Shown piece after piece: positions 12,125-22,505 of a DNA stretch of 64,000 nt; the first letter of the stretch is position 1; each line of letters begins with the position of its first letter. The stretch covers positions 25,334,103-25,398,102 of the forward strand of contig NC_079891.1 of assembly GCF_024868665.1 (NCBI RefSeq), read 5' to 3'. The notes under the pieces are model-generated. The model saw only the letters and a program-made list of their open reading frames with translations, was not told where the DNA came from and did not search any database. Both the position numbers and the translations under genes were made by a program. The DNA comes from Triplophysa rosa (lineage: Eukaryota; Chordata; Actinopteri; Cypriniformes; Nemacheilidae).

Positions 12125-14396
12125 AGCAATAGCATCCAAGCTGTCCATGTATTTTTAAACATATAGTTTAAAGTACTTCTCCATTTTACTAGACAGGGGG
12201 GCAGCTGACAGTCTCACAATGCTGGCGAACATCGTTTATTGTAATCCGGCAAACTTTATGTAAGCAGCGAGTACAAATATTCATCTTCTCCTCTGTCATG
12301 TTCACAGCTCTAGGCAGAGATGAATGGCTTCCGGTGGGGCAGCGGATGTTGTCTCGCACCCTGAGCGTAAACGCAGAAGTGACCTTGCATTGAGTCTATT
12401 CATCCAGTTAAGAGTTGTTCTACCACTGAAATAATTTTAGAGACATTATTTTAAGGTCGAAAAACTACAAAGTGTTGCTTTAAGAACAGTTCAAACTTAA
12501 TATTTGATTTAAAAAGTCATATTTTCACTCTTTGTCTTTCACATTGCTATTGGGTGACTTTGTCATTCCTGAGGTTTGTTTCTGTTAGAATTCAACAGAC
12601 ACTGGACAGGAATGTCTGCAATACATGTACAGTAGAAATTATGTTTTAAGGCAAAACTGGCAAAACTCTTAATTATGTTACAGAGTTGTATTTCTAATGC
12701 TTTGTAATGTAATTTGAATGAATGTGCATTTGTTATCACACCCTAACATTTATACCAGTACTAAAATGGGCCTGTAGAAATGTCCAGTCATACTGTACCA
12801 CAGCTGATATTTCAAAACATTTCCTCTTCACTGGGTTAAGAAGTGAAAAATAGATGGGCCAAACATCTCTGCAATTTTCCGCTCGGCTGCCCGCTTGCAC
12901 TGTCTGTGTCACAAGGTCTCCCCTAATGTCACCTAGTCATTACTCCAGCCAGGAAATGTCAGCGCAGCGGCCGCAGTGAGCAGTTGTACTCCTCTGATGG
13001 CTTCTCTCCAACATGATTACCAATTAGTAATGATGTGGCAAATCACCCTAACGGTCAGAGCAGGCTGTTCGAGAGAGAGCGTGTGTGTGTGTTATTTGGC
13101 AGAGAGCGAGAGAAATGTTGCAGGAGATCTTTCTGCCTAATTCATTGGGCTGGGGAGCTGCTGGTGGCAGTCTCATCTTTCATACAAAGTGTTAGCACCT
13201 ATAACACTTCAGCAAGTGGCTTGTGTGGACGTCTGGGCCTCTTTCTCAATATCTGTCATCTAATTTTCTTTTGCTCTCTGCTTTGCTTAGATTTTCTTCT
13301 TTTTCTGTTGTTGCATAGATCTGTCTCTGCTCTGTCCTCTGCATGCTGGGAGCGTTATCTGATGTTCAGAGCATCAGAGAGGGAGGCAGCAGTCACACTT
13401 TGAAGACTGCAACATAATGAAATATTCATAGATTTTCTATTGAGCACCGTGTCTGTGTGGTTTTTCATGAATGTGTGTGTACTGTAGCTTTGAGTGCATG
13501 GCAAGTTTGCTGTTCCTGAGGCTTTGAGTCTCTACACTATAAAAAATGCTGGGTTGTTTTCAACTCATGGCTGAGTCAAAAAGGGACAAACCTAACCATT
13601 GGGTTAAATTAACCCAGAAAGTTTTTTATATTTGACCCAACCATGGAATGAAACAACCTAGCATTTTGGGCTGAAACAACCCAGCATGTGTTAATTTTGT
13701 CTCTTTAGAAACAATCATAGGTTGAAAACAACCCAGGGTTTTTTGTATTTACATGGGATACAGATTACTTATATTCTGTTGATTATTATAAGAGTAGAGT
13801 AGTAAATTATTTTGTTATTTACTCGCCCTCATGTCATTCCAAACCTGTATGATTAAATCTCTTGCGGAACACAAAAGAAGATATTTTGAAGAAGGTATGG
13901 ACACAAAACCCACTAAAAAATTTCTCGCAATATCTTCCACAGAAGAAAGAGTCATGCAGGGTTTGAACGACATGAGGGTGAATAAATGATGACAGAGTTC
14001 GTGCAGTATACTGTAAAAAGTGATTTGCAATTTGGTTTGGTTACAGCAGTGGTGGACCAATCGACCAGTAAATTTTGTTGGTAGAACTTAATGTAGTCAG
14101 GTCATTTTTATAATATTAATCCTTTGGTTTTTTTATTATATTTTTGCCTTTAGCACATTTTAGGTTACCTGCCAAGCATTTTTTATAATAAAGATGCTTG
14201 CACGGGGTGTCATCCTTTATCCTCTTGTCCCTAAAATTGAATTTCCTTTCATTTCATTCTTGGCAGCTTTTGGAGACCCAGCTGACCCCATTTCGTTCTT
14301 ATGATGGATTCTGTTTTTTCTTTATGTGCACAGAGATGATTCCCTGCTCAATCTAAATACAGCCTTTACAGTTGAGTATTTTTGCTGTGTAGTAAT
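12125..14396 (+). repeat. Left arm of a 2.27-kb inverted repeat
   Basis: Every landmark I checked has its reverse complement at the coordinate summing to 29,082: outer edge 12125/16957, two long frames (13035-13403 with 15679-16047, 13815-14060 with 15022-15267), and inner edge 14396/14686. No length difference was found between arms. The arm contains a MITE with GCTGGGTTGTTTTCAAC ends (about 13,550-13,745), a copy of the cyprinid TTTACTCRCCCTCATG MITE (13,800-14,060) and the end of a TTAAAGCAACA-type transposon (12,130-12,484). None of the open frames resembles a known protein. Confidence 0.92.
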
Positions 14397-14567
14397 TTTT
14401 TAGATTTTTAGATTTAGATTCAATTTATTGTCATTGCACATGTACGAAGGTACAAGGCAACGAAATGTGACCTCTGCATTTAACCCATCCAGAGAGTAGT
14501 GAACACACGTACCCCCGGAGCAGTGGGCAGCTATCACTGCAGCGCCCGGGGAGCAAGTAGGGGTAAG
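14397..14567 (-). mobile_element. V-SINE-like element, 3' half, inverted
   Basis: Read on the minus strand this begins CTTACCCCTACTTGCTCC and continues the central domain (GATAGCTGCCCACTGCTCC, TGGATGGGTTAAATGCAGAG), ending in a CTAAA-type tail. It exactly continues the SINE half that stops at 12,124, so one SINE has been split by inversion of everything between. Confidence 0.82.
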
Positions 14568-14568
14568 N
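14568..14568. other. Assembly gap marker (single N)
   Basis: A single N lies between the inverted SINE tail and a second copy of the 11,896-12,016 flank. It sits at the spacer of the inverted repeat, so the join is unverified sequence. Confidence 0.99.
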
Positions 14569-14688
14569 AAACCTAAAGAGCATGAATGGGGAAAATAGGG
14601 TGAGAGAAAATCATGCCTTTCGTTCACTGTAGAAAAACTGAAATTAAATGTAGAAAAACGAAAATACGACAAGATTTAGATGTGCATT
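14569..14688 (+). repeat. Direct repeat of flank, copy 2 (no SINE)
   Basis: Near-identical to 11,896-12,016, but it runs from GTGCATTA directly into CTACACAGC without a SINE. The inverted copy shows the same CTACACAGC immediately after the SINE tail and a short TTA/ATTA, consistent with a short target duplication. Confidence 0.85.
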
Positions 14689-16957
14689 ACTACACAGCAA
14701 AAATACTCAACTGTAAAGGCTGTATTTAGATTGAGCAGGGAATCATCTCTGTGCACATAAAGAAAAAACAGAATCCATCATAAGAACGAAATGGGGTCAG
14801 CTGGGTCTCCAAAAGCTGCCAAGAATGAAATGAAAGGAAATTCAATTTTAGGGACAAGAGGATAAAGGATGACACCCCGTGCAAGCATCTTTATTATAAA
14901 AAATGCTTGGCAGGTAACCTAAAATGTGCTAAAGGCAAAAATATAATAAAAAAACCAAAGGATTAATATTATAAAAATGACCTGACTACATTAAGTTCTA
15001 CCAACAAAATTTACTGGTCGATTGGTCCACCACTGCTGTAACCAAACCAAATTGCAAATCACTTTTTACAGTATACTGCACGAACTCTGTCATCATTTAT
15101 TCACCCTCATGTCGTTCAAACCCTGCATGACTCTTTCTTCTGTGGAAGATATTGCGAGAAATTTTTTAGTGGGTTTTGTGTCCATACCTTCTTCAAAATA
15201 TCTTCTTTTGTGTTCCGCAAGAGATTTAATCATACAGGTTTGGAATGACATGAGGGCGAGTAAATAACAAAATAATTTACTACTCTACTCTTATAATAAT
15301 CAACAGAATATAAGTAATCTGTATCCCATGTAAATACAAAAAACCCTGGGTTGTTTTCAACCTATGATTGTTTCTAAAGAGACAAAATTAACACATGCTG
15401 GGTTGTTTCAGCCCAAAATGCTAGGTTGTTTCATTCCATGGTTGGGTCAAATATAAAAAACTTTCTGGGTTAATTTAACCCAATGGTTAGGTTTGTCCCT
15501 TTTTGACTCAGCCATGAGTTGAAAACAACCCAGCATTTTTTATAGTGTAGAGACTCAAAGCCTCAGGAACAGCAAACTTGCCATGCACTCAAAGCTACAG
15601 TACACACACATTCATGAAAAACCACACAGACACGGTGCTCAATAGAAAATCTATGAATATTTCATTATGTTGCAGTCTTCAAAGTGTGACTGCTGCCTCC
15701 CTCTCTGATGCTCTGAACATCAGATAACGCTCCCAGCATGCAGAGGACAGAGCAGAGACAGATCTATGCAACAACAGAAAAAGAAGAAAATCTAAGCAAA
15801 GCAGAGAGCAAAAGAAAATTAGATGACAGATATTGAGAAAGAGGCCCAGACGTCCACACAAGCCACTTGCTGAAGTGTTATAGGTGCTAACACTTTGTAT
15901 GAAAGATGAGACTGCCACCAGCAGCTCCCCAGCCCAATGAATTAGGCAGAAAGATCTCCTGCAACATTTCTCTCGCTCTCTGCCAAATAACACACACACA
16001 CGCTCTCTCTCGAACAGCCTGCTCTGACCGTTAGGGTGATTTGCCACATCATTACTAATTGGTAATCATGTTGGAGAGAAGCCATCAGAGGAGTACAACT
16101 GCTCACTGCGGCCGCTGCGCTGACATTTCCTGGCTGGAGTAATGACTAGGTGACATTAGGGGAGACCTTGTGACACAGACAGTGCAAGCGGGCAGCCGAG
16201 CGGAAAATTGCAGAGATGTTTGGCCCATCTATTTTTCACTTCTTAACCCAGTGAAGAGGAAATGTTTTGAAATATCAGCTGTGGTACAGTATGACTGGAC
16301 ATTTCTACAGGCCCATTTTAGTACTGGTATAAATGTTAGGGTGTGATAACAAATGCACATTCATTCAAATTACATTACAAAGCATTAGAAATACAACTCT
16401 GTAACATAATTAAGAGTTTTGCCAGTTTTGCCTTAAAACATAATTTCTACTGTACATGTATTGCAGACATTCCTGTCCAGTGTCTGTTGAATTCTAACAG
16501 AAACAAACCTCAGGAATGACAAAGTCACCCAATAGCAATGTGAAAGACAAAGAGTGAAAATATGACTTTTTAAATCAAATATTAAGTTTGAACTGTTCTT
16601 AAAGCAACACTTTGTAGTTTTTCGACCTTAAAATAATGTCTCTAAAATTATTTCAGTGGTAGAACAACTCTTAACTGGATGAATAGACTCAATGCAAGGT
16701 CACTTCTGCGTTTACGCTCAGGGTGCGAGACAACATCCGCTGCCCCACCGGAAGCCATTCATCTCTGCCTAGAGCTGTGAACATGACAGAGGAGAAGATG
16801 AATATTTGTACTCGCTGCTTACATAAAGTTTGCCGGATTACAATAAACGATGTTCGCCAGCATTGTGAGACTGTCAGCTGCCCCCCTGTCTAGTAAAATG
16901 GAGAAGTACTTTAAACTATATGTTTAAAAATACATGGACAGCTTGGATGCTATTGCT
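14686..16957 (-). repeat. Right arm of the 2.27-kb inverted repeat
   Basis: Reverse complement of 12,125-14,396, with matching positions summing to 29,082. Beyond 16,957 the sequence continues naturally as the interior of the TTAAAGCAACA-type transposon, which suggests that this arm is in its native orientation and the left arm is the rearranged or duplicated one. Confidence 0.92.
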
Positions 16958-17223
16958 ATTAGCATCTAGCACGTAACGTTAAGGCTGGATAACAATGAAT
17001 GACATCATCTTTACAGTTTATCAACGATTTTCAGCCCTTAAATACCTTTACCTTTAAACAACAAATTTGTATGAATCTGACCAGATATCAATAACACAGT
17101 TCCCGGTAAGACACATTTGTTTACATCTGTCATATGGCTCTGATATGCAGGTTTGCAGTAAATAAACTTAAATTTTGATGTTTTTTAATAAATGGTAACG
17201 TTCTCACTTACCTCCAATTGTTA
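16598..17223 (+). mobile_element. TTAAAGCAACA-type DNA transposon (non-autonomous), 5' part
   Basis: It begins TTAAAGCAACACTTTGTAG and continues with a block that recurs near 30,375-30,440 and, mirrored, at 12,130-12,484. The LTR element starting at 17,224 interrupts it. No transposase frame is visible. Confidence 0.55.
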
Positions 17224-17535
17224 TGTTACGAGTGTGATTTTCGAATCATTAATACTAGGTGTAGTATTAGGAACCGGCGAACATTCAAACACTTTAATCA
17301 AAATAAATAAACAATAACAATAAACAGCAGTAAAAACAGGCAGGCAGCCCCTCACGGACGACTGCCGGCCACACGAACATAAACAAAACTTAACATTTAC
17401 GGGCCCGGTCCTCTCTCGTAGGCAGTGCCGTGTGGCAGTGCGGGACCGGTGCACGTACAGCTGATACTCATTATCACTCACGCCACCGGCCCCGCCTTCC
17501 TGCCCCACGGCTCTCGTCCCGCCTTCCTCGCTACA
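17224..17535 (-). repeat. Downstream LTR (about 312 bp), related to the solo LTR at 55 kb
   Basis: It starts TGTAGCGAGGAAGGCGGG and ends CTCGTAACA on the minus strand. It shares GAGAGAGGACCGGGCCCG, AATGTTAAGTTTT, GTGTGGCCGGCAGTCGTCC and GTGAGGGGCTGC with the solo LTR at 54,985-55,269, so both belong to one family. The upstream LTR of this same element does not share these blocks. Confidence 0.75.
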
Positions 17536-17582
17536 TACCCCCATCGCCCCTCACAGGCCGGGGGGCACCACCGCGCCTGTGC

Positions 17583-17840
17583 TTACTCCACCCGGGGGGG
17601 CCCCCCCTTGAGAGCCCCAGCGCCTCCCTCCTCTATGGCCGCCACCCCACCTCGGCCCAGGAGCACGGCAGCGAGGTCCTCATCCCAGCCGATTCCTCTT
17701 GCTCCAGCACCACCGCCTCGGGCAGCCGCTGGCGGACGTCCCTCGTCCGCGCTGCCCGAACTCCTCAGCACCGCAATGCCCCTCGGCGGCGAGGGCTCTT
17801 CGACAGCATGTCCCTCCTTCCTCCCAGATTTCGGCACCAA
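17583..17840 (-). pseudogene. LTR-element leader/gag-like frame
   Basis: An open frame of about 85 codons, rich in Gly, Ala, Arg and Pro, starts within the primer-binding site and has no methionine of its own. It resembles the leader and early gag region of fish LTR elements and ends at a stop after GGPPRVE. No protease or polymerase sequence follows, so the element relied on others for movement. Confidence 0.5.
17823..17840 (-). other. Primer-binding site matching tRNA-Phe
   Basis: Directly after the LTR end comes TTGGTGCCGAAATCTGGG. Apart from two C-to-T differences, the TGGTGCCGAAA core is the complement of the 3' end of tRNA-Phe as I recall it. This fixes the minus-strand orientation of the element. 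Confidence 0.75.
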
Positions 17841-18225
17841 TGTAGCAATATAATCCCACAGGAAGGAAGAAGGACGAGGTTGGCGAGACTGACACGGGTT
17901 TTATTACGACTTCCACACGGAAGCAAACAGTACTACAACAAAAATACAGGTGGCCTCCTTCAGCACACCCTACGAAACTTTATGCTCGAGGCAGAATTCT
18001 TTCGGATCCCCTTTCCTGGTCCGGATCTCCTGTCAGCAGCCCGTGTCAGTCCATGAGTCTCTCACTCTCTGTGTGCTGCTGCTGCCGTTTTATCTGCTCT
18101 CTCCGCGCCCTTACTGGAATTAGACACAGGTGTTGATTGTTTGCACGTGTTCTCTTTACTCACCGCTCGTCTCCCGGCTCTCTCTCCCGTTGCGTCCCTC
18201 GCTAAACCACGCCCCCCTCGCCACA
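17841..18225 (-). repeat. Upstream LTR (385 bp)
   Basis: It starts TGTGGCGAGG and ends TTGCTACA on the minus strand. It contains a TATA-like GATAAAAC box and an AATAAAA polyadenylation signal, giving a readable U3-R-U5 layout. Confidence 0.8.
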
Positions 18226-18468
18226 CTAGGGTATGTCTATTTTATCAGCTTCCAGTCAGAATCAGATGACAGAGGACATCAGCGAGAGGACGACATATTT
18301 CAGAATTATAATGAAGTCAGAGAAGACACAAAGTTTAGGAGCAGGACAGGACACACCAAAACATAGCTGTGACCTTAAGCTTCAATTTATTGTTTAAATT
18401 TTGTGTAGTTTCCAACGATCACAGACAAAGTCGTACTGTTAACCACAATAAATGTGAGAAATGGTTAA

Positions 18469-19726
18469 AGGGGTCATATGACACGGCTAAAACGAATATT
18501 ATGGTTTGTTTTAGATGTAATGCAATGTGTATACACGATTTAAGGTTAAAAAACGCTGTATTTTCCACATACCGTGCATGTTTGAATCTCCTCTTTTCCC
18601 CGCCTCTCTGAAACGCGCGGATCTTTTACAAAGCTCATTGCTCTGAAAAGCGAGGTGTGCTATGATTGGCCAGTTAACCAGTGCATAGTGATTGGTCGAA
18701 TACTGCAAGCATTTGATGGAAATGTAACGCCTCTTACCATATTCGGAACATTGTGTTCCCAAGCAATTGTACTGACAGGTAATAAAATGTCATCGGTACT
18801 TTCCTTATCAATTCGAGCCCGAATAAGGTTTTTAAAAAAAATATTATGTTAAATAGTTAAAAACTATAGCTAACTGTTTTACCTTTTATATACGATGTTA
18901 TAAAGATGTGCCGTTAGTGATCAACCAGTGTTACGCCATGTCTTGTTGCGGCTCAACAAAGACAATAAACCCCATTATAAACACAACATTTGTTGCCTCT
19001 AGTTGGAACATAATTACTGATTATTATTAGGACTTATGTTGTCTTTTTTCACGTTGCGCGCGTGTCTGCATTTGCAGATCACAAACACACGACAAACTCA
19101 ACTCGCGATAGTCCGTAACAAAGTTTTTTACAATGGAAATATACTAACAGGCTGCGAATCTGAAGCGCCAGACTGTCCTTGCGAAGTTGTAATGGTTGGA
19201 ATTGCCCCACTTTTTAACAAAAGCTTTCGTGCACAGCCGGCCTTGATCTCTCCCAGGTTCATGAAGCAATCATCTGTGAAATGAGCTGCACACACTTGAA
19301 TATTCGGATTGTACTGTTCTGGAGCAGTATTGTAAATAAAATGTAACCATTCGTTTTTAGTTGTCTCATCTTTTGGAAGGGCAAACAAAGAGGCTTTCTT
19401 TTCGCAACGAAACACACAGCATCTCCACGACATGGCTGCGGCAGCGACGATACAATGAGATTTACAAGTACGCCCACCTTACTTGCGTATAGTCAACGGG
19501 CTTAGTCAAGTCTTAGTCAAGTCATACCACGAAATGACGTACATTCGTGGGGGTGTGGTTACACGAGGCATTTCAGGCAGGTCTGGGTGAGCATTCGCTT
19601 TTAGATAGAATGCATCTTTTGTTCCGACACTTTAATTTTTGCAATTTTACGTGTCTAATACATGCATGGGCAACTTATAACACACCAAAGACACAGAAAA
19701 ACACATATTCGCGCCATATGACCCCT
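18469..19726. mobile_element. TTAA-flanked, THAP-coding DNA transposon (Kolobok-like), copy 1
   Basis: The ends are AGGGGTCATATG and the reverse-complement CATATGACCCCT. The flanks are TTAA (18465-18468) and TTCA (19727-19730), a decayed TTAA duplication. It carries a THAP-domain frame on the minus strand. THAP plus TTAA is the combination described for Kolobok elements, hence the tentative class. No DDE-type transposase core is visible in the 1.26 kb, so it is internally deleted. Two related copies lie at 41,948 and 51,601. Confidence 0.75.
19128..19433 (-). pseudogene. THAP-domain fragment of a transposase
   Basis: The frame begins MSWRCCVFRCEKKASLFALP and contains the C2CH pattern of a THAP zinc finger: a Cys pair near the start, then VCAAHF about 40 residues on, with DDCF following. 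The end KSGAIPTI is where THAP domains usually end. THAP domains bind transposon ends or promoters. The frame ends within the element, so this is a DNA-binding remnant without a catalytic domain. Confidence 0.8.
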
Positions 19727-20047
19727 TTCAGAAGGATAACATGAGAAGAACAGGGACATCTTTTGAAATAGCAGTGAGCATTTTTACTGTGAATTGTGAG
19801 AATTTCATATAGACCATTCATTTTAATCATTTTAAATATTAAAATATTTTACTTTACAATATTCCAATATAAAACCTTATTTAAATCAAAAGCATTTGTT
19901 TGACGTATTTAATAGTTTTTGTATTTGCATTTTACTTGACAATTTTTCTGTATCAGTTATTATATACAATGGATCACATTTTGATAATAGAATATCTTTA
20001 TTGTCATGTCACAGCTGCATACAACGAAATTTTAGCTACAGACATAA

Positions 20048-20343
20048 AAGTACACACTAAAGGTCTTTGCACATACAGTCCGAAATTTTCGTATGCGTTT
20101 TTTCGTATTTGGCTCTCGTTTGTAAGGTGTCTCTGAATTGTTATAAAAGGCCACTCAAAATGCTTGCTGCGGACGCAAAAACGCAGGAAATCGAACCCGG
20201 TCCGAATTTTTTATGACGGACGAAAATTTCGGAGGCAGTGTGTAAATGTGATTGACACAACGTGAGTTTGCCAAAAACGTATTTATTTTTTAACGTGCGG
20301 AAATTTCGGACGCAAATTTCGGACTCAATGTGCAATGGGCTTA
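20048..20343. mobile_element. MITE with AGTCCGAAATTT-type ends
   Basis: The left edge reads GTCTTTGCACATACAGTCCG and the right edge, reverse-complemented, reads CCATTGCACATTGAGTCCG. These are imperfect inverted repeats, with the CCGAAATTT motif repeated inside. No coding capacity. Confidence 0.6.
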
Positions 20344-20423
20344 AGAACAAAGATATGGATGACTGCACAAGCACATATTATGCATATTACGTACAGAAAC
20401 AAATATGTACAGTACAGAAATGT

Positions 20424-20558
20424 CTAACACCGTGTCTACACCGACAGGCGCGACGCACCGCATCCAGTGTGGACAAAATTTAAAATTATAATGGATTCTA
20501 ATGCATTTCTAATGTCTTTTGTCATGTTGCGTCGCGTCCGGTGTAGACACGGTGTTAG
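20424..20558. mobile_element. 135-bp MITE with CTAACACCGTGTCTACACC ends
   Basis: The 19-bp ends are exact inverted repeats, and the next bases (GCGACGC region) also pair. A related copy is at 59,168-59,334. No coding capacity. Confidence 0.75.
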
Positions 20559-20898
20559 TATATATTTATATAATAATGTTATTTTTATTTAACGTTACAT
20601 TACAATCTGTACAAATAAAACCAAATTAATGTATCCACAGTGTTACGTTTATTCTTTAGCATTAGCTAATAATAGCGCTTTCACCAATAGACCGTTTGAT
20701 CTTCAGTAGCTGACGTGCTGTGGCTCAATCACATAAGCACTCTTAAAGTGATGACAACAAACTGTAGTACCAGTTAATGTTTAAATCCTTAAGTGTAATA
20801 AAGTAAATCCATGCTCGGAACATGATTAAATCTCTGTGAAGCTTCATAAAAGGGGACACAGACATGCCTGAAGGAACCACAGTCACGTATGTATTTAA

Positions 20899-21985
20899 CC
20901 CTCCTGTTATGTTTGGGGTCAAATTGACCCCAAAGCGACTTTTAATTTATTTTTTTAAATATGCTAAATACATATTTAAAACTTGATTCTTTCTGACTTT
21001 TTATAATTTCATTAAAGTAGTTCATAGACATGTTTATCTTATGTTACAGAGTTTCCAGAATGTCTGTACACATTTAAACCTAATCGTTGATGTTTGGGGT
21101 CATTTTGACCCCAAGTTCTTTTTATGCTTAACTTTCTATGCTAAACATTTTTTTGTTCTATTTTACCTTTTCCTGATGAATCTCTCTTGCCAACATAAGT
21201 AAAATATTAGATTTAGTTTGTACTTATTGTATCAAACATCAGAAACACACACACACACACACACGCAAAATCTGCACAACAGATTCCCAGTAGCAAAAAA
21301 AGTACTAACTATTGTGAAATTGTATTTAGTGTTCAGTTTACATTTACAATTTTGCATTTTGGTGGATCTTTTTATTCAAAATGACTGGCAGTGAACAGGG
21401 TATACTGCAGTGTATGGGACCCATGACCGATGCTCTTTCAACTGAGAAACAGGAAAACTTTTGAAGCTGTTGAATGTTGTTTTTTTGTGTGTGTATGTTT
21501 ATACATATGTATAGCCTATATGTTTGTGTAGCTCAGATGGTAAAGCATTAGCAGTGCAAAGGTCATTGGTTCAAAAGCCAGGGAACACGTATTGTGTATA
21601 AAACAATGTATACTGTAGATACAGTATACAAATAATGTATAGCTTGAATGCATTTACCCTTTGAAAAAAACTTGCATCAAATGTAAAAAATGTTAATATT
21701 ATCCTAAATATTCTATAAATTAATGTGGTGCAAAATGCTGTTTCTCTAGGTAAACGCAACAGGTTACTTGTACAAAAAATATATATAAATATTAAGAAAT
21801 TATGAAAAAGATGTGTTTTTTCTTAATACTAAGTAAAATAGTAGGTAGGTAAATTGTGAGTAAATAAATAACAAAACATAAAACTTTCTTTTTGAGCAAT
21901 TTTGTATAAATGTTTTGTATATTTTGTATATCAAAATGACTCCACACATTAAAAGTGTTGCTAAAAATTGAACATAATAGGAGGG
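20899..21985. mobile_element. 1.09-kb TTAA-flanked element (piggyBac-like, non-autonomous)
   Basis: TTAA flanks both ends (20895-20898 and 21986-21989). The termini are CCCTCCTGTTATG and CATAATAGGAGGG, inverted repeats with one mismatch. The left interior repeats TTTGGGGTCAAATTGACC, which is itself palindromic, and again near 21,090. It contains a CA tract at 21,245-21,264 and a tRNA-like SINE head. No transposase frame remains. Confidence 0.7.
21525..21592 (+). mobile_element. tRNA-derived SINE-like head
   Basis: TGTAGCTCAGATGG resembles a pol III A box and GGTTCAAAAGCC a degenerate B box, with tRNA-like spacing. The stems that a working tRNA needs are not maintained, so I read it as a SINE fragment rather than a tRNA gene. 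Confidence 0.5.
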
Positions 21986-22389
21986 TTAAACAATGCAGGT
22001 CATGACAAAACTAAAGTTTCGTATTATAGCACCCGTTATATGTTTAATATATAGTATTTTAACAATACGATGCATTTCACTAATCTATATTACACGTTAA
22101 TTCCCCCAACAACAAGCACTGGTAAAGCACATTTGCTAAGGGGGAATACCACCCGGAAGCTTTCCCGCCCCCTGAGATTTTACCGGAAATACGTAGGCAG
22201 CACTCCGTGCACTGAGTGCATTCTACTCCCACTGCCACCTGAGCAGCCTCATAGCTGCTACAACCACCCTCTTTGTTCGGATCGGTACACACAGCCCTGC
22301 CCATCCCCTGCCTGTGGAAGAGTGTGTCATGATGGTTTCCAAACTACGTTTCTGTATTTGCCCGGTAGTAAACAAATTCACGTGTATTG

Positions 22390-22505
22390 CGCTGCCCCCG
22401 AGGAAGCTTAAACATTGACATTATTTACGATACTGGTAACAGACAATTGCTCTTATCAACCACATGGGGGAACCGTGAGCAAAAGTTCTATAATGTTACT
22501 TAAAA
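22390..22505 (-). repeat. Fragment of the TTAAAGCAACA-type transposon
   Basis: The stretch ATTTACGATACTGG through AACCACATGGGGGAACC is reverse-complementary to 29,585-29,665, with scattered differences. It is a piece of the same family. Confidence 0.5.

Larger units (their letters stand above)
17224..18225 (-). mobile_element. Short internally deleted LTR element with two unlike LTRs
   Basis: On the minus strand the order is LTR (18225-17841), primer-binding site, about 300 bp of GC-rich interior, a purine-rich tract (GATGGGGGTA), then a second LTR (17535-17224). Each LTR begins TG and ends CA, but the two do not align to each other beyond the first bases, unlike LTRs of one insertion. No identical 5-bp target duplication is seen at the outer edges. 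Confidence 0.75.

Noticed and set aside
13035..13403. 122-codon frame, mirrored at 15,679-16,047, as a duplicated gene
   Set aside because: It lies wholly in the inverted-repeat arms, includes a GT tract and a Ser/Leu/Cys-rich chance translation, and shows no domain or splice structure.
12125..16957. A new palindrome-based biological system
   Set aside because: The single N, the SINE plus/minus difference and the duplicated flank are better explained by merged haplotypes, with or without an inversion allele.
17425..18056. Long Pro/Ala/Arg-rich plus-strand frames as host genes
   Set aside because: They are antisense to the GC-rich LTR element, whose LTR, primer-binding site and purine tract define the minus strand as coding.
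20895..21124. Repeated GGGGTCA motifs as a CRISPR-like or satellite array
   Set aside because: Only a few irregular occurrences, part of a TTAA transposon; no regular spacing.
21525..21592. Functional tRNA gene
   Set aside because: A- and B-box-like motifs are present, but the stems do not hold and the B box is degenerate; it sits inside a transposon, so it is better read as a SINE head.
22070..22411. 113-codon frame near 22.1-22.4 kb as a gene
   Set aside because: No recognisable domain or splice context, and its end overlaps a transposon fragment also found near 29.6 kb.
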